Source: Candidatus Riesia pediculicola (GTDB taxonomy: Bacteria; Pseudomonadota; Gammaproteobacteria; Enterobacterales; Enterobacteriaceae). Taken from it: a DNA stretch of 64,000 nt. Shown one piece after another: positions 9,740-17,764 of the stretch. The translations under genes and the position numbers were made by a program. Every line of letters starts with the position of its first letter. Positions within the stretch are counted from its first letter, which is position 1. The stretch lies in the NCBI RefSeq assembly GCF_002073915.1, contig NZ_CP012841.1, positions 181,328 to 245,327 on the forward strand, given 5' to 3'. The notes under the pieces were generated by a model, which worked only from the letters and a program-made list of their open reading frames with translations, made no database searches and had not been told where the DNA came from.

Positions 9740-10243
9740 TTATTTTCGGAAAAATCTAATTTTTTTTAAGAAAATTAAAAAAGATATGTAGTTTTTCTTA
9801 CAGAAATAGTTTGTTATTACACAAGAAAAAATAGAAATAAAGAAAGAGCTAATCATATCTGATATCCAATGAACCCCTAATAAAACTCTAGCTAAACAAA
9901 TGAAAAAAGAAGGTAAAAAGATAAGTGTTCTAAATCTATTTTTCATCCAAAATAAACATCCGAAAGAAATGGTGAAACAAGCTGATCCATGCATGCTCGG
10001 AAAAGAGGAATTCAATCTATGACAAAGAATATTTCTTTTTATTCCTATTACAAAAGGACGATCTTTATATAAAATCTTTGATAAAAGGAAAGATAACGTC
10101 AAACTAGTGAACAAAGAGACGATTATTTTAAAAATTAAAGAAAAATGAGTAAAAGATCTTTTTTTCTCTAATAAAAAAATTGTTCCTACAAAAATGGGAA
10201 AAAAAAATATCAATCTCTCCGCAAGAAAAATCAAAAGAAGCAT
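9740..10243 (-). CDS. ybjG: PAP2-family phosphatase, YbjG/BcrC-like undecaprenyl pyrophosphate phosphatase
   Basis: Predicted to recycle undecaprenyl pyrophosphate to the monophosphate lipid carrier for peptidoglycan export, at the membrane. 167 residues, nearly all hydrophobic helices. The three PAP2 motifs are present: KILYKDRPF (residues 56-64), SSFPSMHGS (about 79-87) and ARVLLGVHWISD (about 116-127) with the catalytic histidines. The stretch LYKDRPFVIGIKRNIL matches E. coli YbjG LFPHDRPFVENIGYNFL. Compared with YbjG (198 residues) about 25 N-terminal residues are absent; a stop lies five codons upstream of the ATG, so the short start appears real. Another BcrC-type assignment is possible. 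Confidence 0.78.
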   Translation of the reverse strand: MLLLIFLAERLIFFFPIFVGTIFLLEKKRSFTHFSLIFKIIVSLFTSLTLSFLLSKILYKDRPFVIGIKRNILCHRLNSSFPSMHGSACFTISFGCLFWMKNRFRTLIFLPSFFICLARVLLGVHWISDMISSFFISIFSCVITNYFCKKNYISFLIFLKKIRFFRK

Positions 10244-10661
10244 TACACAGCCATACTATAATCACGTTACTTATTTTCGATAATTAAAAAAATCGAGTTT
10301 TTCCATCAAAATTCATCAAATAATAAAAAATATTTTTAAATTCAATTAATATTCTCTTTTTTACTCTCCTAATTTTGAAAAAATTTTCTAAACTTCTTAT
10401 TTTCGTTTTTTTATATATTTCTGAAAATATAAATCAATTTTAAGATACAGATATACGAAGTAGAATAAAATTTTCTATAAATTTCAGTTTAGTGATTATA
10501 AACTGATATGAGTTATTTTACGAATACATCATATATTTTTATAATTTTCAAAAAAACTTGTTTCTAAAAATTTTTTAGAATTATTTTTTTAATACTTAAT
10601 TAAAAAATTCAGTTTTGTTAAATAATTAAATCTTTATTTACGGTTAATAAACAAGTATATA
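10244..10661. other. Spacer without recognisable gene
   Basis: About 420 AT-rich bases between the PAP2 gene and infA. In E. coli the neighbours of infA on this side are clpA/clpS and a serine tRNA; I could not read any trace of them here. Confidence 0.4.
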
Positions 10662-10880
10662 TCATCGATTTCTAAAAATTATCCTTCCTTTTGTAAGATC
10701 ATAAGGGCTTAGTTCTACAGTAACTTTATCTCCAGTTAAAATTCTTATGTAATTTTTCCTCATTTTTCCAGAAATATGAGCAATTATTTTTTTTCCATTT
10801 TCTAAACGAACCCGAAATGTTGTGTTCGGCAGGGTATCTAAAACCACACCTTGAGCTTCAACTCCCGTTTCTTTAACCAT
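10662..10880 (-). CDS. infA: Translation initiation factor IF-1
   Basis: S1-like OB-fold factor that binds the ribosomal A site during initiation. From the ATG at 10880 the protein has 72 residues, exactly the family length, and matches E. coli nearly residue by residue ([20 protein letters not shown], residues 34-53). The frame is open upstream to another ATG at 10907, but AAGGA sits five bases before the 10880 ATG and the homologous start is there, so the shorter form is preferred. It is followed upstream by trxB on the same strand; aat and cydDC, which separate them in E. coli, are absent. Confidence 0.96.
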   Translation of the reverse strand: MVKETGVEAQGVVLDTLPNTTFRVRLENGKKIIAHISGKMRKNYIRILTGDKVTVELSPYDLTKGRIIFRNR

Positions 10881-11031
10881 ATCATCCTTCATAGAAATAT
10901 TTTTCATTAGCTATGTTCATAACTAACAACAATCATTACAAAGTAAACTCTTATAAGTTAAAAAAGTTCACTCTACAATTTCTTTATCAAAGAATTTTTT
11001 AAAAAAAGACTAGAAATATATTATTATTATT

Positions 11032-12006
11032 TCATATATCACCAACTTTATATAAATACCTTTCTGCGTCAATAGCCGCCATACATCCTGTTCCTGCAGA
11101 AGAAATAGCTTGTCTATAAAAACTATCTGAAACATCTCCTGCAGCGAATACTCCCTTCACAGAAGTCTCTGTCATACATCGACTTTTTAAACTAGTTTTA
11201 ATATATCCATCTTGCAGATCTAATTGACCTTGAAAAATACTAGTATTTGGATTACTCCCGACAGCAACGAATATTCCAGAAACAAAAAGATTTTTTTCAG
11301 AACCATTTAGATTAGATTTTATTTTAATAGACGTAATTCCCTTCTCATTTCCTTCAGCATCACAAACCACATAATTGGTATATAAGAAGACTTTTTTTTG
11401 ATTAACTTTTTTATAAATTTTATCAATTAAGAGTTTTTCTGCTCTGAATTTTTTACTACGATGTATCAAATTAACCTCTTTTGCTATCTTAGAAAGATAA
11501 ATAGCTTCTTCAAGAGCATTATTTCCTCCACCAACAACAGCAATTTTTTGATTTCTATAAAAAAATCCATCACAAGTTGCACAAAAAGAAACTCCTTTTC
11601 CCTCAAATCTTTTTTCAAAACTTAAACCAAGATTTCTGAATGACGAACCAGTGGCAATAATTAAAGAGTCACAACTGTATCTTTTTAAACTTCCAAATAA
11701 AAGAAATGGACGGTTCGTTAAATCTACCTTATAAATTTGATCCTCTATAATATCAGAAAATGGTATGAAATTTCTTACTTGTCTTAATGTATTCTCCATA
11801 ATAAAAGATCCTGTTTGACTCGGATATAAACCCGTCCAATTCTCTACTGAATTTGCTAAAGCAATTTGTCCTCCTTTTTGAAAACCAGTTATTAAAATTG
11901 GTCTCAATCCTGCTCTCGATGTATATATCGCTGAAGTACATCCAGCTGGTCCCGATCCTAGTATAATTACCTTTCTATGAAGAAAATTATCATTAGTTCT
12001 TTTCAT
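11032..12006 (-). CDS. trxB: Thioredoxin reductase
   Basis: FAD enzyme that transfers electrons from NADPH to thioredoxin. 324 residues (E. coli 321). The FAD-binding motif IILGSGPAGCTSAIYTSRAG begins at residue 14. The redox-active CATC is in VSFCATCDGFF near residue 139, followed by the NADPH site VVGGGNNALEEA. The C-terminal FAD-contacting AAGDVSDSFYRQA is intact. Its partner trxA is encoded at 58.5 kb and the peroxidase ahpC at 57 kb. Confidence 0.97.
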   Translation of the reverse strand: MKRTNDNFLHRKVIILGSGPAGCTSAIYTSRAGLRPILITGFQKGGQIALANSVENWTGLYPSQTGSFIMENTLRQVRNFIPFSDIIEDQIYKVDLTNRPFLLFGSLKRYSCDSLIIATGSSFRNLGLSFEKRFEGKGVSFCATCDGFFYRNQKIAVVGGGNNALEEAIYLSKIAKEVNLIHRSKKFRAEKLLIDKIYKKVNQKKVFLYTNYVVCDAEGNEKGITSIKIKSNLNGSEKNLFVSGIFVAVGSNPNTSIFQGQLDLQDGYIKTSLKSRCMTETSVKGVFAAGDVSDSFYRQAISSAGTGCMAAIDAERYLYKVGDI

Positions 12007-12499
12007 ATCTTTAACTGTAACAAGTATGAAATAAATTGATCAATTAAATATATTAATCGTATTTTAGAAAGATGAGTCATTTTTTATCAAAAGGTTATCT
12101 TACGATTATTTTAATCTTTATATTATTATGAGGTTAAATGAGTTATATTTTTAAAAAAAATTTATTTAGAAAGTTATATAAATTTTGAATAACTGAGTTC
12201 CTCGTTTATAATTACAAAAAAGTAAAAGTATGTTCAAGTTTTTTAAAAAGTCATTTCGTTTAAAAAATTTTTCAAAAACTCTTCTCGAATAGGGATATCT
12301 TTCTTTTTTATTTTACATGTTCATTTATTGTTTCCTATATAACTTTAAGAAAAAAATAATCATAAATCTATAAGATAATATTTCTTAAAGAGAAATACTT
12401 TTTAAAATCTTCAAAAAAAATCAAAAATTTTTTAATTAACAAAAACACAAAGAAATTTCAGAAATCTTCATTTCTTTCAATAATTATTTTAAAAATGCT
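12007..12499. other. Spacer, mostly unreadable
   Basis: AT-rich sequence between trxB and the ftsK/lolA remnants. E. coli has lrp and the bulk of ftsK here; no readable trace of them was found in this part. Confidence 0.35.
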
Positions 12500-12645
12500 G
12501 ATATAAAAAATTATTAAATAAATCCTAAAAAAAATTTGATTCCTCTACTTTTTATAAAATATCGTACGAGAAACTTATGAACTAATAAATACTAAATGTT
12601 CAAGATTTCTTATGAAATTCTTACCAAAAATTAGAATCAGAAACT
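12500..12645 (+). pseudogene. ftsK: Possible ftsK 3'-end remnant
   Basis: Just upstream of the lolA remnant, where E. coli has the end of ftsK. Plus-strand readings in two frames give PKKNLIPLLFIKYRTRNL, which resembles the FtsK gamma-domain segment KASISGVQRQFRIGYNRAAR, followed by FKISYEILTKN and NQKLVF, resembling GIVSEQGHN and NREVLAP at the FtsK C-terminus. Several stops intervene. The similarity is short and was judged by eye; gene order is the main support. Confidence 0.35.
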
Positions 12646-12667
12646 AGTTTTTTTGAAATTAATAAAA

Positions 12668-13265
12668 ATGAAAAATTTATTTTTAATATTAAAAATTCTG
12701 ATAATGTTTTTAGAAAATCCCGTTATTTTTAATCTATCCAACAAATTATCGAATAGAATAAAGTGAATTAAGAATTTTTCTCAGATTTTGCTCAAAAAGT
12801 AATTGATGAAAATAAAAAATCAATTCATTTCAGCTCAGGAAAACTATGAACTAAAAATCTAGATTTTCTTCAATTCTCAATATCTTAAAGAATCCATCCC
12901 AGCAATTATAAGGATATCATACATTTTTATTAATTTTAACAACAATAAAATACGATTATTTCTCTTAAAAATTTTCGCATTTGTTCATTTCTTAAAAAAA
13001 TGAATTTGAATAAATTAGATTTTATAAACAATTGCATCGTTCAAAAAAGAGGTCAAGTTTTTTGTTCAAAAAAACGAGGAAAAAATCTATTCTCTATTAC
13101 AATCTATAAAAATGAAAGAATATCCGAATTATAAATTTTTGATAAAAACAGAATATTCCCTTACAATTTTAAAAATCTGAGAAGAGATATAAAAGATATA
13201 AATGAAAGAAAATGCAAATTCATATCAAATTTAAATACTACCTTGATGATCGAAGAAAAAATCAT
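12668..13265 (+). pseudogene. lolA: lolA remnant (periplasmic lipoprotein carrier), decayed
   Basis: Opens with an ATG and a hydrophobic signal-peptide-like stretch (MKNLFLILKILIMFLENPVI), followed by a segment resembling the mature LolA start, then a TGA at 12764. After a frameshift near 12785, DFAQKVIDENKKSIHFSSGK followed by L-stop-TK matches [20 protein letters not shown] followed by LWVK: a TGA at 12847 replaces the conserved tryptophan. Further on, NNCIVQKRGQVFCSKKRGKN and FSITIYKNERISEL (13030-13130) match [20 protein letters not shown] and FTINVGRDGTIHQF, and CKFISNLNTTLMIEEK matches the LolA C-terminus KFTFTPPQGVTVDDQR. It lies before serS on the same strand, as in E. coli (lolA-rarA-serS). 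TGA is not read as Trp in the intact genes, which use TGG. Confidence 0.82.
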
Positions 13266-13467
13266 TAAGATATTGAGTAGAATTTTTGCTTTTCTTTAGA
13301 AAAAGAAATACGAAATATCCTCTCTATATCTTGGAGATAAGATCGTTTTTTAAAGTATATTTTACCATATTTAAGTATCCCTAAAAATTCGTTTTAATAT
13401 TAGAAAAATTTACGAAAATATTATTCTCATAATTTAATTATATTTGCATTTCATTATAAGAGGGAGA

Positions 13468-14784
13468 ATGTTAGATTCAAAAAAATTTTTTTCCAAATTA
13501 GAGGATGTCGAACAAAGACTGTCTGAAAGAGGATTTATTTTAAACAGAGAGGAAATTATCAAGTTAAAAAAAGAAGAAAAAATACTTGAAACTGAAATTA
13601 ATTCATTAAGAATAAAAAGGAACTTAATTTCAAAAACTATTGGAATTGAAAAGAGAATATCAAAAAATGTCAATATTTTACATATAAAAGCAAAAAAAAT
13701 TAGTGAAGAGCTTTCTTGTAAAGCATTGAAGTTAAAAACTATAAAAAGTAAAATCCGAGAAATATTTTCGGAAATACCAAATTTACCTGAAAAACATATT
13801 TTGTCTTCAAATAGAAAAAAAGATGATATTGAAATCAAAAGATGGGGAAAAAAGAGAAAGTTCAATTTCAAAATTAAAAATCATATTGAATTAACTAAAA
13901 AAAATAAGAACATTGATTTTGCTATTGCAGCTAAAATATCCAAATCCAAATTTTCTGTCATCTCCGGCTCACTAGCTAGACTTTATAGAGCTCTATCTCA
14001 ATTTATGATAGATCTACATGTCGATCAACACGGTTATTATGAAGTTTTAGTTCCTTACATAGTAAATTACCAATCTTTATACCATACAGGACACCTTCCA
14101 AAGTTTATGAACGATTTATTTTCCATCAAATTAAACAAAAATCTGAAAGAAAATCATGAAGATTATTTCTTAGTACCGACCGGAGAAGTTCCAATGGTTA
14201 ATTTGGTTCAAGACAAAATATTTTCGTATGAATCTCTTCCTATTAAATTAATATCCAATACAGCTTGTTTTCGTTTAGAAGCTGGATCTTATGGAAAAAA
14301 AACCAGGGGTTTAATTAGATCACATCAATTTGATAAAGTAGAGCTCGTTCAAATAGTTCAACCAGAAAAATCCAGAACGGCTTTAGAAGAACTAACTTCG
14401 CATGCTGAAAAAATTCTTGAATTGTTGAAACTACCATATAGAAAATTAATATTGCATTCTGAAAATCTAGGATTTTCTTCTAGTAAAACATACGATTTAG
14501 AAGTATGGTTCCCATCACAAAAAAAATATATTGAAATATCCTCTTGTTCAAATACAACTGACTTTCAGTCAAGAAGAATGAATACTAAATTCAAAAAAGG
14601 AAACGATCGTTCTAAACAATTAGTTCATATTTTGAATGGATCTGGTCTACCAATTGGTAGAACTATGGCAGCTATATTAGAGAATTATCAGATGTGCGAT
14701 GGATCTATCAAAATACCAGAAATATTAAAAAGATACATGAATGAGTTGGATCAAATTTCTTTAGATGAACCAATAAGATATTAG
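13468..14784 (+). CDS. serS: Seryl-tRNA synthetase
   Basis: Class II synthetase charging serine and selenocysteine tRNAs. The frame is open from a TTG at 13444, but the ATG at 13468 (MLDSKKFF) matches the E. coli start MLDPNLL and is preceded by GAGGGAG, so it is chosen: 438 residues. The N-terminal long coiled-coil arm covers about residues 30-100. Motif 2 (FRLEAGSYGKKTRGLIRSHQ) is near residue 269 and motif 3 (GSGLPIGRTMAAILENYQ) near residue 391. rarA, between lolA and serS in E. coli, is absent. Confidence 0.97.
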   Translation: MLDSKKFFSKLEDVEQRLSERGFILNREEIIKLKKEEKILETEINSLRIKRNLISKTIGIEKRISKNVNILHIKAKKISEELSCKALKLKTIKSKIREIFSEIPNLPEKHILSSNRKKDDIEIKRWGKKRKFNFKIKNHIELTKKNKNIDFAIAAKISKSKFSVISGSLARLYRALSQFMIDLHVDQHGYYEVLVPYIVNYQSLYHTGHLPKFMNDLFSIKLNKNLKENHEDYFLVPTGEVPMVNLVQDKIFSYESLPIKLISNTACFRLEAGSYGKKTRGLIRSHQFDKVELVQIVQPEKSRTALEELTSHAEKILELLKLPYRKLILHSENLGFSSSKTYDLEVWFPSQKKYIEISSCSNTTDFQSRRMNTKFKKGNDRSKQLVHILNGSGLPIGRTMAAILENYQMCDGSIKIPEILKRYMNELDQISLDEPIRY

Positions 14785-14940
14785 AAATTTCGATCACATT
14801 CAATCTTAAAAATTATTTGAAATTTGAACTAGTGCCAAATGTTAACGAAAAAAATAACTTATCAGATATTGTAACGATTTTTAATACTCATCAAATCATT
14901 TCTACGTTGTCGAACATAAAATCTTATTAAAGCTATTGAG

Positions 14941-16059
14941 ATGAACAAAAGAATATATAATTTTAGTGCTGGTCCTTCTTGTATACCTAAAGAAGTTTTA
15001 AAACAAATTAAAAAAGAATCTGCTTGTTGGAAAAAATCAAATGTATCTGTAATGGAAATAAGTCATAGAAGTGAAACTTTTTTGGAAATTTCTAATGAAC
15101 TCCACGAAAATATTAGAAAAACTTTAAATATTCCAAAAAACTATGAAATACTCCTTCTTCATGGAGGAGCAAGAGGTATGTTTTCTGCAATTCCACTGAA
15201 CTTATTTCAAAAAAAAGAAGTGGTCGATTATGTGATCGGAGGGTATTGGTCAAATTATGCTTATCGAGAAGCATCTAGATACTGCTCAGCTAATGCCATT
15301 TATATAAACACTAAAACAAAGGATAATAAAAAAATCGATCTCGTTCCAATATCAGAATGGAAATTATCAAATTCAAAGTACTTACATCTTTGCCATAATG
15401 AAACAGTTGAAGGTATAAAAATTGATCTTTCAAATGATGAAATATTTAAGAAAAAAATTGTCATTGCAGATTTTTCTTCTTCGATTTTATCTGAACCATT
15501 AAATATATCAAATTTTGGATTAATTTATGCTAGTTCTCAGAAAAATATAGGTATCTCTGGAATTGCATTAGTGATCATTAGGAAAGATTTGGTAAAAGAA
15601 TCTTGTCAAGTCTTCACTCCTTCCATTTTAAATTTTTTTTTGCAGACAAAACATCATTCTTTATATAACACTCCGAATACGTTCTCCTGGTATGTATCAA
15701 CATTAATATTCAGATGGATCATGAAAAATGGAGGATTACAGAAAATAAAAATAAACAATCAAAAAAAATCGAACCTACTATACGATACTCTCGATAAGAG
15801 TCATCTCTATATTAATGATATCAATCCAAAATATCGTTCTACAACAAATGTTACTTTCCGAATTCATGAAAAAGGTCTCAATGAAAAATTCATTGAATTG
15901 TCTGAAAAGTCAGGATTTTTGTTTTTGAGAGGTCATAGAGTGATGAAAGGGATGAGAGCTTCTATATACAATTCCATGCCATTCGAAGGTGTTAAAAAAC
16001 TCTCTAATTTTATGAAAGATTTCGAGAATCAATATTTTCCTAAAAGAAAATTTTTTTAG
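14941..16059 (+). CDS. serC: Phosphoserine aminotransferase
   Basis: PLP enzyme transaminating 3-phosphohydroxypyruvate in serine synthesis and the analogous step in pyridoxal phosphate synthesis. 372 residues (E. coli 362). It begins MNKRIYNFSAGPSCIPKEVL, the family N-terminus. The PLP-binding lysine is in YASSQKNIGISGIALVII near residue 200. FLRGHRVMKGMRASIYN near the C-terminus matches the substrate-binding end of the family. serC-aroA order is as in E. coli, with a 48-base spacer, suggesting an operon. Confidence 0.96.
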   Translation: MNKRIYNFSAGPSCIPKEVLKQIKKESACWKKSNVSVMEISHRSETFLEISNELHENIRKTLNIPKNYEILLLHGGARGMFSAIPLNLFQKKEVVDYVIGGYWSNYAYREASRYCSANAIYINTKTKDNKKIDLVPISEWKLSNSKYLHLCHNETVEGIKIDLSNDEIFKKKIVIADFSSSILSEPLNISNFGLIYASSQKNIGISGIALVIIRKDLVKESCQVFTPSILNFFLQTKHHSLYNTPNTFSWYVSTLIFRWIMKNGGLQKIKINNQKKSNLLYDTLDKSHLYINDINPKYRSTTNVTFRIHEKGLNEKFIELSEKSGFLFLRGHRVMKGMRASIYNSMPFEGVKKLSNFMKDFENQYFPKRKFF

Positions 16060-16107
16060 CTTAATTCTATTAATGTATAGTTTAATAAATATTTTTAATT
16101 GAGAAGT

Positions 16108-17391
16108 ATGATAACAATTCCTCCTATCTCATATTTGAAAGGAAATGTTGAAGTTCCTGGATCAAAGAGTATATCTAACAGAATTTTATTACTTTCTGCA
16201 CTTTCTAGAGGAAAAACCAAAATAGTCAATTTATCTGATTGTCAAGATACTGAGATCATGTTAAGTGTTTTAAAAAAAATTGGAATAAAATTTGATCTTT
16301 TCAAACGTAACAACTTTTGTATTATATATGGTAATCCAAATTGTTTTATTAATTGTGGAAAGACAGATCCAACAAGATTATCTTTCGGAAATTCTGGAAT
16401 TTCTATTAGATTCTTAACCGCAATTCTATCAATTTCAAATAATAACGTAGTGCTTACTGGAACAAAAAGAATGCAAGAAAGACCTATTAAGCAACTGGTT
16501 TCTTCTTTAAAGCAAGGAAACGCAAAAATTTTTTATGAAAAAAGATACGGATTTGTACCTTTGAAGGTCATTGGGGGATTTCATGGTGGAGAGATTGTTT
16601 TGGATTCTCATATTTCCAGTCAGTTTTTAAGTGCATTATTGATAGCTGCTCCATTGGCACCAAATTCTACAAGAATATTAGTTAAAAAGAGAATTGTCTC
16701 TAAACCTTATATAGATATGACATTAAGTATGATTCGTTTATTTAAAGTACATATTGAGAACTATCATTATCGATTATTTCAAGTTAATCCAAATCAGAAG
16801 TATGTCTCTCCAAAATTTTATTGTGTGGAACCAGATATGACTTCAGCTTCTTATTTTTTAGCTGCGAGTGCAATCAAAGGAAAATTTATTAGAATTAATG
16901 GAATCAAAAAAGATAGTATACAAGGAGATTCAAAATTTATCGATATTATTCGAAAAATGGGAGCAAATATACTGTGGAAAGAAGATTATGTTGAATGCAG
17001 GAAAGGAGAACTATGTGGAATCAATATAGATGCAAACGATGTTCCTGATTCTGCAATGACTATTGCAATATTGGCTTTATTTGCACGAGGAAAAACTATT
17101 ATTAAAAATATGAATCATTGGAGATTTAAAGAATCAAACAGAATAATTTCTATGAAGGATGGATTAATTAGAGCAGGAGCATATGTTGAAGAGAAAAGAA
17201 ATAGAATAATTATTTATCCACCCGAAAAATTTCAACAATCAAAAATTCGAACTTACAACGATCATAGAATAGCTATGTGCTTTTCTCTGTTATCCTTATC
17301 CGATCGGACGGTTATTATCGATCATCCAGGTTGTGTCAATAAGACTTTTCCAAATTTCTTTCAAAAGTTGAAAGAAGTATCTTATAGATGA
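16108..17391 (+). CDS. aroA: 5-enolpyruvylshikimate-3-phosphate synthase
   Basis: Sixth step of the shikimate pathway, transferring enolpyruvyl from PEP to shikimate 3-phosphate. The ATG at 16108 with GAGAAG just upstream gives 427 residues, identical to the E. coli length; a TTG at 16099 in frame is less likely. PGSKSISNR is at residues 17-25, with ERPIKQLV and YNDHRIAMCFSL conserved. The usually invariant GNAGTAMRP loop reads GNSGISIRF (residues 94-102), changing the threonine and proline positions 97 and 101 of E. coli. The rest of the active site looks normal, so activity is likely. Confidence 0.96.
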   Translation: MITIPPISYLKGNVEVPGSKSISNRILLLSALSRGKTKIVNLSDCQDTEIMLSVLKKIGIKFDLFKRNNFCIIYGNPNCFINCGKTDPTRLSFGNSGISIRFLTAILSISNNNVVLTGTKRMQERPIKQLVSSLKQGNAKIFYEKRYGFVPLKVIGGFHGGEIVLDSHISSQFLSALLIAAPLAPNSTRILVKKRIVSKPYIDMTLSMIRLFKVHIENYHYRLFQVNPNQKYVSPKFYCVEPDMTSASYFLAASAIKGKFIRINGIKKDSIQGDSKFIDIIRKMGANILWKEDYVECRKGELCGINIDANDVPDSAMTIAILALFARGKTIIKNMNHWRFKESNRIISMKDGLIRAGAYVEEKRNRIIIYPPEKFQQSKIRTYNDHRIAMCFSLLSLSDRTVIIDHPGCVNKTFPNFFQKLKEVSYR

Positions 17392-17445
17392 GTTTTAATT
17401 CTTTGTAAAGGGACATTTTTGAAAAATTACTTTATAATTAAACAA

Positions 17446-17482
17446 TATCGATTTTTGAAAAAATTTTTTTTCAAACTCGATA
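17446..17482 (+). terminator. Hairpin after aroA, terminator-like
   Basis: TATCGATTTTTGAAAAAA is followed by TTTTTTTTCAAACTCGATA, which can fold into a long stem with few mismatches 55 bases after the aroA stop. There is no clear T-run after the stem, so termination is uncertain. Confidence 0.3.
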
Positions 17483-17544
17483 TAGTTTTAATAAAAAAGA
17501 TTTTAATAATTAAAGGTAAGATAATTACACGAGAGAATATAAGA

Positions 17545-17665
17545 ACTATATAGAAAACGATTGTTAAATATATTTTTCAGTCGATCCTCAGATTCATTTT
17601 TATATCTTATATTTTTGAATCATCGACTATCCAAGAGTTTTTTAAAACTATGAAATTAATAATAA
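17545..17665 (+). pseudogene. cmk: Possible cmk 3'-end remnant
   Basis: E. coli has cmk (cytidylate kinase) between aroA and rpsA. Here only about 370 bases separate them. In shifting frames the plus strand reads SRSSDSFLYL and then FESSTIQEFFKTMKL, resembling VPAADALVL and LDSTTLSIEQVIEKAL near the Cmk C-terminus. The match is short and by eye, supported chiefly by position. Confidence 0.3.
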
Positions 17666-17697
17666 TTCTATCTTATAGATATCTATTTTTCAATCGA

Positions 17698-17725
17698 TTA
17701 CTAATCAAACAAAATCCATTATAAT
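17698..17725 (+). promoter_or_regulatory. Candidate sigma-70 promoter for rpsA
   Basis: TATAAT at 17720-17725, with TTACTA at 17698-17703 (four of six matches to the -35 consensus) and a 16-base spacer, 40 bases before the rpsA ATG. In such AT-rich DNA chance matches are frequent. Confidence 0.35.
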
Positions 17726-17764
17726 TTAAGGAACAATTACACGAAAATAGAATATATATTTAAT

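Noticed and set aside
12847-12849. TGA at a Trp position as a sign of codon reassignment
   Set aside because: Intact genes in the window use TGG for tryptophan and end at TGA, and the same region has a frameshift, so it is a pseudogene stop.
13434-13871. 145-codon minus-strand frame opposite serS
   Set aside because: Covers the serS coiled-coil arm in antisense; hydrophobic composition is a by-product of the lysine-rich sense strand.
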